Assembly: GCA_937901525.1 (NCBI GenBank)
Contig: CALDHX010000094.1
Span: 1-16,018 of the forward strand
Length of the DNA stretch: 16,018 nucleotides
Direction of reading: 5' to 3'
Source of the DNA: an uncultured Bacteroidales bacterium
GTDB taxonomy: Bacteria; Bacteroidota; Bacteroidia; Bacteroidales; P3
How positions within the stretch are numbered: position 1 is the first letter of the stretch; every line of letters starts with the position of its first letter. Below, in pieces: positions 1 to 5,860 of this stretch. The position numbers and the translations under genes are program-made. A model generated the notes under the pieces. It searched no databases. It saw only the letters and a program-made list of their open reading frames with translations, and had not been told where the DNA came from.

Positions 1-29
1 GCCACTCTATTACAGAGTGGCTTTTTTTT
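1..29 (+). terminator. Rho-independent terminator of a gene left of the window
   Basis: A perfect 8-bp stem (1-8 with 14-21, GCCACTCT/AGAGTGGC) encloses a 5-nt loop and is followed directly by eight T residues at 22-29. The T tract lies on the + strand side, so it should end a + strand transcript that enters from outside the window. That gene is not visible here. Confidence 0.75.
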
Positions 30-120
30 CTTTACTTTTTTGAATTTTTTCTTTGCTTTTTTCTTTTTTTTCTTTGCTTTTTTTCATTTTTTCAAAGACT
101 TTTTTTTCAAAGCTCTTAAT
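22..120. repeat. T-rich low-complexity tract with imperfect repeats
   Basis: The + strand here is nearly all T with scattered C, G and A. The unit TTTTTTCTTTGC occurs twice (45-56 and 66-77), with variants such as TTTCTTTAC before it and CAAAGACTTT/CAAAGCTC after it. Read on the minus strand it encodes a Lys/Glu/Ser-rich peptide that is open in the frame of the upstream EF-G gene (see findings). I see no promoter or convincing independent gene in it. It may simply be slippage-prone A/T sequence between two transcription units. Confidence 0.5.
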
Positions 121-147
121 TTGCTCCAATTTTTTGTCAATTTTAAT

Positions 148-184
148 AAAAAAAAGGCGATTGAGAAAATTCAATCGCCTTTTT
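148..184 (-). terminator. Bidirectional terminator after the EF-G paralog
   Basis: A perfect 10-bp stem (155-164 AGGCGATTGA with 171-180 TCAATCGCCT) has a 6-nt loop. On the minus strand it is followed by a run of T (155-148), placing a standard intrinsic terminator about 25 nt past the EF-G paralog stop codon. A T run at 180-184 also follows it on the + strand, so it could work in either direction. Confidence 0.85.
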
Positions 185-204
185 GTGTTTGTTATCTTTA
201 AAGA

Positions 205-2343
205 CTATTCTTCGTCTTTTGTTTGTTCTTCGTATGCTTTCAATAGTTTTGATTGTACATCTGTTGGAACTGCTTCGTATTCTGCAAAGCTCATTGTGTA
301 TGTTCCTCTTCCTGATGTTAAAGATGAAAGTGCTGTTGAGTAACGATACATTTCTGCTAACGGAACTTTTGCTTTTACTATTGAATTCATTCCTTCTGAA
401 TCCATTCCCATTACTATTGCTCTTCTTGATTGAAGGTCTGTCATAACGCCTCCCATTAATTCTGAAGGAACTGTTACTTCCATGTCGTAAATTGGTTCAA
501 GGATTTTTGGACCTGCTGATTTGAAGGCTTCTTTGAAGGCATTACGTCCTGCAAGTTTAAATGCCATTTCATTACTATCAACAGGGTGCATCTTTCCGTC
601 AAAGATATTTACTACAATGTCTCTTGCGTATGAGCCTGTAAGTGGACCTTCTTCCATTTTTTCCATGATTCCTTTTAGGATTGCTGGCATAAATCTTGCG
701 TCAATTGCTCCTCCTACGATACATGTATTGAATATAAGTTTTCCGCCCCAAGGTAGTGTTGTTTCTTCTGTGTTACGGATTGGATATTTCTTTTGTTGTG
801 GCATTCCTTCGTAGTATGGTTCAATCATCATAAAGACTTCTCCGAATTGTCCTGCTCCTCCTGATTGTTTTTTATGACGATATGATGCTTCTGCACTCTT
901 TGTGATTGTTTCTCTGTAAGGAATCTTTGGTGCAGAGAACTCTACTGGAATTTTATATACGTGATCTAAATACCATTTCAATGTATTGATGTGATATTCT
1001 CCCATTCCTTTTACGATTGTTTGCTTTAATTCTCTTGCAATTTCTACTCTTAGTGAGCAATCGTGTGAAGAATATTCGTTAAGTGCTGCTCCAAGTTTTT
1101 CATCATCTCCACTATCTACTGCTTTTATTGCAGTTGTATAGATTGGTTCAGGGAATTGAATTGCGTTTAACTTGTCTCCTACGTTTTTAGGAGAAGTTAA
1201 TGTAGCGTTTGTTGCAACATCTTTTAATTTTATTGTAGAAACTATATCTCCTGCACATGCTTTTTCAATTTTTGTACGGTTTTTACCTGAATTTACAAAG
1301 ATTTGTGCTATTCTTTCTTTGCTTTCGTTTGATGAATTGACAACATCCATTCCTTCGGTTACTTCTCCGCTCATTACTTTCATGTAAGCAATGTTTCCAA
1401 CGTGTGTTTCGTTTGCTGTTTTGAACACGAATAATGTTGTTGGTGCTGCTTCATCGTATGTTATCTTTTCTCCTGATACTAATGTCTTGGTATGAAGTGC
1501 TTCTGTTGGTGAAGGAACATTGAATGTGATGAATTCCATTAATCTTCCTACTCCTATGTTTTCCTTAGCTGAAATACATGTTACAGGGAATACGTTTCTT
1601 GCTGCCATTCCTAAACGCAATCCTCTTCTAACTTCATCTACTGCAAGGTCGCCTTCGTCAAAATATTTTTCCATTAAATCATCTGAACCTGCTGCTGCAT
1701 TTTCTACTAATGCAAGTCTTAGTTCTTCTGCTCTTTCTTTTTCACTTTCTGGAATTTCTAATATTTCTGGTTTTCCGCCTCCTTTTGGATATTTGTACAT
1801 CTTTTGCATTATTAGGTCGATAAAGCTATCGAATCCTACGCCTGCATTGATTGGATATTGTACTACTGTGATTTTGTCTCCAAAGAATTCTTTTAATTCT
1901 TTTATTTGTTCGTCAAAATTAGCTTTTTCGTGATCTAATTGGTTCATTGCTATCATTAAAGGAATTGATAGTCTTTTTGTATGACGAAATGCTATCTCTG
2001 TTCCTACTTCTACTCCGATTTGTGAGTTTATTACTACTACAGCTGTTTCTACTGCGTGAAGTGCTGCTACTAATTCTCCTTGATAGTCAGCGTATCCTGG
2101 AACATCTATTATATTTATCTTCTTATTGTTGTATTCTGCATACAAGACGCTCGATACTACAGAGGATTTTCTTTCTATTTCTATGTCTCTGTAATCCGAT
2201 AGTGTATTTTTATCTTCTATTGCTCCTTTTCGTGAAACGATTCCTGCTTCAAATGACATGGCTTCTGCCAAAGTTGTCTTTCCTGATTTAGCTCCTCCTA
2301 ATAGAGCTATGTTTTTGATTTCTGAGGTATGATAAATCTTCAT
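205..2343 (-). CDS. EF-G paralog with altered GTPase motifs (EF-G2 type)
   Basis: This 712-aa protein has the full EF-G domain order: G domain, II, III, IV and V. It differs from canonical EF-G at the GTPase centre. The P-loop is GGAKSGKT (16-23). Switch I is ERKSSVVSS (57-65) where EF-G has ERGITITS. Switch II is DVPGYADY (80-87), with Tyr84 replacing the catalytic His. The base-recognition motif is NQLD (134-137) instead of NKxD. Domain IV keeps QSGGAGQFG (493-501) and the tip segment HPVDSNEMAF (586-595), so H586 corresponds to the E. coli tip His583. About 20 extra residues follow the EPYYEG segment (about 514-535). I infer a ribosome-binding translocase with weak or no GTP hydrolysis, like the Bacteroides EF-G2 described from carbon-starved and gut-grown cells (recalled knowledge). 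It is monocistronic, with its own promoter and terminator. It is not the str-operon fusA. A ribosome-protection protein is a less likely alternative. Confidence 0.9.
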   Translation of the reverse strand: MKIYHTSEIKNIALLGGAKSGKTTLAEAMSFEAGIVSRKGAIEDKNTLSDYRDIEIERKSSVVSSVLYAEYNNKKINIIDVPGYADYQGELVAALHAVETAVVVINSQIGVEVGTEIAFRHTKRLSIPLMIAMNQLDHEKANFDEQIKELKEFFGDKITVVQYPINAGVGFDSFIDLIMQKMYKYPKGGGKPEILEIPESEKERAEELRLALVENAAAGSDDLMEKYFDEGDLAVDEVRRGLRLGMAARNVFPVTCISAKENIGVGRLMEFITFNVPSPTEALHTKTLVSGEKITYDEAAPTTLFVFKTANETHVGNIAYMKVMSGEVTEGMDVVNSSNESKERIAQIFVNSGKNRTKIEKACAGDIVSTIKLKDVATNATLTSPKNVGDKLNAIQFPEPIYTTAIKAVDSGDDEKLGAALNEYSSHDCSLRVEIARELKQTIVKGMGEYHINTLKWYLDHVYKIPVEFSAPKIPYRETITKSAEASYRHKKQSGGAGQFGEVFMMIEPYYEGMPQQKKYPIRNTEETTLPWGGKLIFNTCIVGGAIDARFMPAILKGIMEKMEEGPLTGSYARDIVVNIFDGKMHPVDSNEMAFKLAGRNAFKEAFKSAGPKILEPIYDMEVTVPSELMGGVMTDLQSRRAIVMGMDSEGMNSIVKAKVPLAEMYRYSTALSSLTSGRGTYTMSFAEYEAVPTDVQSKLLKAYEEQTKDEE

Positions 2344-2388
2344 AACTATATGTTTATTAGTTTATTTTTTTAATTGTTTTGAATAGGG

Positions 2389-2419
2389 CAAAGATAAAAA
2401 TTATTTTCAGTTCTCCAAA
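2389..2419 (-). promoter_or_regulatory. Bacteroidota-type promoter for the EF-G paralog
   Basis: On the minus strand, TTTG (2419-2416) and TATCTTTG (2396-2389) are separated by exactly 19 nt. This matches the Bacteroidota -33 TTTG / -7 TAnnTTTG consensus with no mismatch. The predicted start near 2382 leaves an AT-rich leader of about 40 nt without a Shine-Dalgarno sequence, ending in ATAGTTATG. Confidence 0.75.
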
Positions 2420-2485
2420 AAAAAACTAGATTTTTTTAATTTAACATATTAATATTTTATTTCTAATGCTTTATACTTTATTGTA

Positions 2486-2517
2486 TTTCATTGTATTTAA
2501 TATTATTGTTATCTTTG
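2486..2517 (+). promoter_or_regulatory. Promoter for recX
   Basis: A perfect -7 box TATCTTTG lies at 2510-2517, with a one-mismatch -33 box TTTC at 2486-2489 and a 20-nt spacer. Transcription would start near 2522-2525, just upstream of the ATG at 2529. The mRNA would then be leaderless or nearly so. This also argues against translation from the upstream ATG at 2466, which lies before the promoter. Confidence 0.6.
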
Positions 2518-2528
2518 CAAAAAAAACT

Positions 2529-3005
2529 ATGGCACAACAAAAATTATATACTTTTTATCAAGGCTTGGAATACGCAAAGGATTATTGTGCAAAAGAAGAA
2601 CGTTGCCAAAGTCAGGTTATCGATAAGTTGATGAGCCTCGGTCTAACAAGAGAAGAAAGCGAGGATTGTGTTGCAGAATTGATTTGTCAGGGTTATATTA
2701 ATGAACAACGTTATGCCGAGTTGTTTGCCGTAAGTAAGTTTCATCAAAACAAATGGGGAAAGATTAAAATCTCGTATAATTTAAAACAAAAACACATTAG
2801 TGAGCCTTGTATAAAGAAAGGTTTAGCGGCTATTGACTATGATGAATATATTTCTTTGATTAGGGAAATTTTCTCAAAAAAATATTATTCTATTTCAAGT
2901 GATAAAAGGATTAAAACAAAGAAATCTTTTGACTATCTTTTAGGTAAAGGTTTTGCGTATAATGATATTGTAGAGGCTATTAAAGACGTGGATTATGATT
3001 TCTAA
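2529..3005 (+). CDS. recX: Regulatory protein RecX
   Basis: A 158-aa all-helical RecX family protein, which modulates RecA by binding within the RecA-DNA filament and limiting its activity in recombination and the SOS response. Family features visible are the N-terminal YAKDYCAKEERCQSQVIDKL helix pair, the LICQGYINEQRYAELFA segment with its conserved Arg/Tyr, and the WGKIKISYNLKQKHIS block, followed by weaker C-terminal repeats. The frame is open up to an ATG at 2466, which would add 21 hydrophobic residues. I choose 2529 because the promoter -7 box (2510-2517) lies inside that extension and because MAQQKLYTFYQ matches usual RecX N-termini and length. The end overlaps the start of the deacetylase gene by 11 nt, which suggests translational coupling. 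recA is not in the window. Confidence 0.88.
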   Translation: MAQQKLYTFYQGLEYAKDYCAKEERCQSQVIDKLMSLGLTREESEDCVAELICQGYINEQRYAELFAVSKFHQNKWGKIKISYNLKQKHISEPCIKKGLAAIDYDEYISLIREIFSKKYYSISSDKRIKTKKSFDYLLGKGFAYNDIVEAIKDVDYDF

Positions 3006-3606
3006 AATACCAAAATTTCTTCAAATATTATTTTCAAAAAAAGTTGAGTTTAGAATAAAGACAAAGGAGAAAGTTATTTTTTTAACCTTTGATGATGGTC
3101 CTGTGCCTGAGATTACAAATAAGGTTTTAGAGATTCTTAGACGTTATAATGCAAAAGCTACTTTTTTTTGTGTAGGTGATAATATTAGAAAACACCCTGA
3201 GTGCTATCAATCTTTATTAAGCGAAGGGCATTCGGTAGGAAATCACACTATGTATCACTCTAACGGACCTATAACTAAGTTTGAAAATTATAAAGCAAGC
3301 GTTGAGGAATGTGAAGCTTTTTGTAAGACAAATCTTTTTCGCCCTCCTTACGGCAGAATCACAAAAAAGCAATTTAATTTTGTAAAAAGTAAGGGTTATC
3401 GCATAATTTTATGGACTGTAATAAGTTTTGATTACAATCAAAAAAACACACCAGCTATTTGTTTGAAAAATTCTCTCAAACTAAAAGCTGGTGATATAAT
3501 TCTCTTTCACGACAATCCAAAAGCAGAATGCAATATGCTTTTCTGCCTTGAAAGGGTTTTGTCTTTTTACAGCGAAAAGGGTTATCGCTTTGAAAGAATC
3601 GTTTGA
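2995..3606 (+). CDS. Polysaccharide deacetylase (NodB / carbohydrate esterase 4)
   Basis: A 203-aa single-domain NodB-fold metal-dependent deacetylase. The five family motifs are present: TFDDGP (31-36; D33 base, D34 metal), HTMYH (84-88; metal ligands H84 and H88), RPPYG (116-120), the W140 region, and ILFHDN (169-174; H172). Such enzymes remove N- or O-acetyl groups from peptidoglycan, chitin-like or other cell-wall and surface polysaccharides. The exact substrate cannot be read from the sequence. There is no clear cleavable signal peptide; the short N-terminus IPKFLQILF could be a weak membrane-associated helix. It is probably cotranscribed with recX (11-nt overlap), an association with no obvious functional logic. 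The stop codon at 3604-3606 directly touches the opposite-strand stop of the next gene. Confidence 0.88.
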   Translation: MISKIPKFLQILFSKKVEFRIKTKEKVIFLTFDDGPVPEITNKVLEILRRYNAKATFFCVGDNIRKHPECYQSLLSEGHSVGNHTMYHSNGPITKFENYKASVEECEAFCKTNLFRPPYGRITKKQFNFVKSKGYRIILWTVISFDYNQKNTPAICLKNSLKLKAGDIILFHDNPKAECNMLFCLERVLSFYSEKGYRFERIV

Positions 3607-3978
3607 TTACAACTGAATCAAAACGTCTTTAACTACGACTTCTCCGTCTTTTAATCTAACTGTACTTTTTCCTGTGCGAGTAACCGGCATTGCATCTTCT
3701 GAAACGTGAGTTACAAAGATGTCTAATATCGCTTCATTGTCAAAAACGAAATAAGCCTCTCCATTTGATTCGGTTTTTCCTGTGCGTTTCACACTACCAG
3801 AATCCTTACTTATATTGACAGTTGCACCAGCGTATGTTTTAGATGGATTCTTCGCATCTTTAACAACAACTGTTAATCCGCAACCGTCTAATTTATCTTC
3901 TGCACAAGAAGAAAAAATTGGAGAAATCAACACTGCACAAATTGCAATTAAAAAAAATCTTAACATATTCTTTCCCAT
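3607..3978 (-). CDS. Small secreted lipoprotein, unknown function
   Basis: A 123-aa protein with a lipoprotein signal: a hydrophobic segment (about 6-21) then the lipobox FSSC with the acylated Cys at C25. The mature part starts CAEDKLDG, acidic just after the Cys, a pattern tied to surface export of lipoproteins in some Bacteroidota. The remaining ~95 residues look all-beta (GLTVVVKDA, ATVNIS, EAYFVFDN, STVRLKDGEVVVKDVLI) and resemble carboxypeptidase-regulatory-like or prealbumin-like Ig folds, without a clear family match by eye. ATG codons for M1 and M5 are both possible starts; M1 lies 48 nt from the -7 box. It is convergent with the deacetylase gene (no spacer) and divergent from the cyclophilin gene. 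Hypothetical beyond its lipoprotein nature. Confidence 0.75.
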   Translation of the reverse strand: MGKNMLRFFLIAICAVLISPIFSSCAEDKLDGCGLTVVVKDAKNPSKTYAGATVNISKDSGSVKRTGKTESNGEAYFVFDNEAILDIFVTHVSEDAMPVTRTGKSTVRLKDGEVVVKDVLIQL

Positions 3979-4001
3979 AACAGTTTTTTTTTGTAGTATT
4001 G
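3971..4001 (+). promoter_or_regulatory. Weak candidate promoter for the cyclophilin-pheS unit
   Basis: TTTC (3971-3974), 19 nt, TAGTATTG (3994-4001): each box has one mismatch to the Bacteroidota consensus. Predicted initiation is about 40 nt before the ATG at 4046. Nothing better is visible between the divergent genes, but two mismatches in AT-rich DNA keep this tentative. Confidence 0.3.
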
Positions 4002-4025
4002 CATTTTAATTTTAATAACAGATTG

Positions 4026-4056
4026 CAAAACTAATAAAAAAAAGTATGAACACAAA
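4026..4056 (-). promoter_or_regulatory. Promoter for the small lipoprotein gene
   Basis: On the minus strand TTTG (4056-4053), 19 nt, TAGTTTTG (4033-4026) matches the -33/-7 consensus fully. Transcription would start near 4019, giving a leader of about 40 nt. The -33 box lies inside the first codons of the divergent cyclophilin gene. Confidence 0.65.
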
Positions 4057-4759
4057 GAAAAATCTATTTTTAATCCTTTTAATGGGTATTTTTATGGGTG
4101 CTTGTTCAAGCAAAATGTCAAAGGTTGAAGCTACAACACCCCAAGAAAATAAAGAAGAAACAAAAGAAATTACAACTATGGTATTGATTAGCACAAATTA
4201 TGGCGAGATGAAAGCCATTCTTTACAACGAAACCCCTTTGCATAGAGACAATTTCATAAAATTAGTCAAAGAAGGGTATTACGATGGAACACTTTTCCAC
4301 AGAGTTATCGATGGTTTTATGATACAAGGAGGTGATCCTGATTCTAAAACAGCTAAACCAAAACAAATGTTAGGTCAAGGTGGACCTGGATACACTATTC
4401 CAGCAGAGTTTAAACAAGAATTGATTCACAAAAAAGGTGCTTTGGCTGCTGCAAGAATGGGTGATAATGTAAATCCTCAAAAAGCATCATCAGGAAGTCA
4501 ATTCTACATAGCTCAAGGTAAACGTTACACTTCTGAGGAATTGAATATGTTGCAAGCAAGAATGGGAAAACAATTCAATCAAACACAAAAAGATGCTTAT
4601 GTTAATGAAGGTGGAGTTCCTTTCTTGGATTATGAATACACAGTGTTTGGTCAAGTAATAGAAGGTTTAGAGGTAATTGACAAAATAGCAAAAGTTCAAA
4701 AAGACCGCTATGATCGCCCTGTGGAAGATGTTAAAATGACAATAAGCATTGTTGAATAA
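4046..4759 (+). CDS. Lipoprotein cyclophilin-type peptidyl-prolyl isomerase
   Basis: A 237-aa periplasmic cyclophilin that catalyses cis/trans isomerisation of prolyl bonds in exported proteins. The N-terminus is a lipoprotein signal with lipobox MGAC (C20), followed by a Lys/Glu/Thr-rich linker (about 21-43). The cyclophilin domain covers about 45-237. Catalytic-site residues corresponding to human CypA are visible: R86 in FHRVIDGFMIQGGD, F91, M92, Q94, then Q152 and F153 in SGSQFYIAQG, and TVFGQV (199-204). A 30-residue insertion (about 159-190, charged, Gln-rich) lies between core strands, as is common in Bacteroidales homologs. The pheS ATG follows the stop by only 5 nt, so both are very likely on one mRNA. 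Confidence 0.92.
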   Translation: MNTKKNLFLILLMGIFMGACSSKMSKVEATTPQENKEETKEITTMVLISTNYGEMKAILYNETPLHRDNFIKLVKEGYYDGTLFHRVIDGFMIQGGDPDSKTAKPKQMLGQGGPGYTIPAEFKQELIHKKGALAAARMGDNVNPQKASSGSQFYIAQGKRYTSEELNMLQARMGKQFNQTQKDAYVNEGGVPFLDYEYTVFGQVIEGLEVIDKIAKVQKDRYDRPVEDVKMTISIVE

Positions 4760-4764
4760 GTATT

Positions 4765-5796
4765 ATGAAGCAAAGATTAAAACAAGCAATTGAAAATTTA
4801 AAGCAGTTAAGTGTAAATACTGCTGAGGAATTGGAACAACTAAGAATTCAATATCTTGGTAAAAAGGGGTTAATGAATGAGTTGTTTGCTCAATTCAAAA
4901 GTGTGCCTAATGAAGAAAAGAAAGAAATGGGCGCAATGCTTAATGAATTGAAAACAGCTATTCAAAATAAAATTGAAAGTCTAAGAGAAATCATTGAAAA
5001 TAAAAACGAAGCTAAAATTCAAATTGATGATTTGACAAAACCTGCTTTATTGGAAAAAACAGGTTCAAGACACCCTATTTCTCTTGTAAGAGCTGAGATT
5101 ATTGACATCTTTTCTCAAATTGGATATAGTGTGGCTGAAGGCCCTGAAATAGAAGATGATTGGCATGTGTTTTCAGCTTTGAATTTCCCTGCTGAACACC
5201 CTGCAAGAGATATGCAAGATACTTTCTTTATTGAAAATAGAGAAGATGCAAATCACGCTGTTTTAAGAACACACACTTCTTCTATTCAAGTTAGAACAAT
5301 GGAAACTCAACAACCTCCTATAAGAATTATTGCTCCGGGAAGAGTTTTCAGAAATGAAGCAATATCTGCAAGAGCTCATTGCATATTTCATCAAATAGAA
5401 GGTTTATATATTGACAAAAATGTATCGTTTGCAGACCTTAAACAAAGTTTACTTTATTTTGCTCAACAAATGTTTGGAGCAGATACAAAGATAAGACTTC
5501 GTCCTTCTTATTTCCCTTTCACAGAACCTAGTGCAGAAATGGACGTTTCTTGTAATCTATGTGGAGGAAAGGGTTGTAATGTTTGTAAAGGAACAGGTTG
5601 GTTAGAGATTATGGGCTGTGGAATGATTGACCCTAATGTTTTGGAAGCTTCTAACATAGATAGTAAGATTTATTCTGGATTTGCTTTTGGTATGGGTGTA
5701 GAAAGAATCGCTATGCTTAAATACGGAGTAAATGATTTAAGAATGTATTTTGAGAATGATGTAAGATTCCTTAATCAATTCAAACAAAATTTTTAA
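4765..5796 (+). CDS. pheS: Phenylalanyl-tRNA synthetase alpha subunit
   Basis: A 343-aa catalytic subunit of the alpha2-beta2 phenylalanyl-tRNA synthetase, the usual length for bacteria. The N-terminal coiled coil (about 1-90) is followed by the class II core. Visible signatures are GSRHPIS, the GYSVAEGPEIEDDWHVF region, HPARDMQDTFF, LRTHTSSIQVR, the motif 2 region GRVFRNEAISARAHCIFHQIEG, the RPSYFPFTEPSAE block and motif 3 GFAFGMGVERIAMLKYG. It carries a zinc-ribbon-like pair CNLC...CNVC (C263, C266, C271, C274), found in a subset of bacterial PheS. It is cotranscribed with the lipoprotein cyclophilin upstream and ends at a strong terminator. pheT is not adjacent, as in many Bacteroidota. 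Confidence 0.97.
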   Translation: MKQRLKQAIENLKQLSVNTAEELEQLRIQYLGKKGLMNELFAQFKSVPNEEKKEMGAMLNELKTAIQNKIESLREIIENKNEAKIQIDDLTKPALLEKTGSRHPISLVRAEIIDIFSQIGYSVAEGPEIEDDWHVFSALNFPAEHPARDMQDTFFIENREDANHAVLRTHTSSIQVRTMETQQPPIRIIAPGRVFRNEAISARAHCIFHQIEGLYIDKNVSFADLKQSLLYFAQQMFGADTKIRLRPSYFPFTEPSAEMDVSCNLCGGKGCNVCKGTGWLEIMGCGMIDPNVLEASNIDSKIYSGFAFGMGVERIAMLKYGVNDLRMYFENDVRFLNQFKQNF

Positions 5797-5807
5797 TAAT
5801 TAAAGAT

Positions 5808-5852
5808 ATAGCAACGAAATGTTTTAAAAAAAATAATTTCGTTGCTATTTTT
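5808..5852 (+). terminator. Terminator after pheS, just before folB
   Basis: A perfect 13-bp stem (5808-5820 ATAGCAACGAAAT with 5836-5848 ATTTCGTTGCTAT) with a 15-nt A-rich loop is followed by a T run to 5852. It starts 11 nt after the pheS stop and ends 8 nt before the folB ATG, so it should separate the two genes transcriptionally. Confidence 0.85.
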
Positions 5853-5860
5853 ATGTAATT

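Noticed and set aside
22..110. Repeated TTTCTTTGC units as a possible CRISPR or regulatory array
   Set aside because: Units are short, imperfect and low-complexity with no unique spacers and no cas genes nearby.
53..446. + strand open frames over the T-rich tract and the EF-G 3' end
   Set aside because: They are Phe/Leu-rich translations of a T-rich strand crossing a terminator and the EF-G coding region; no independent evidence.
205..2343. EF-G paralog as a tetracycline ribosome-protection protein
   Set aside because: Domain IV and V sequences follow EF-G closely. The motif changes resemble EF-G2-type paralogs, and no resistance-associated mobile context is present.
205..2343. Changed GTPase motifs as sequencing errors or gene decay
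   Set aside because: The 712-aa frame is intact, the changes are several in-frame substitutions at separate motifs, and the gene has its own good promoter and terminator.
2466..2528. N-terminal extension of RecX from ATG 2466 as a membrane anchor
   Set aside because: A perfect -7 promoter box lies inside it, and the shorter protein fits RecX length and N-terminus.
5551..5586. CxxC pairs in PheS as a separate zinc-finger insertion or fusion
   Set aside because: This Cys4 element is a known variant of bacterial PheS and lies at the expected place before motif 3.
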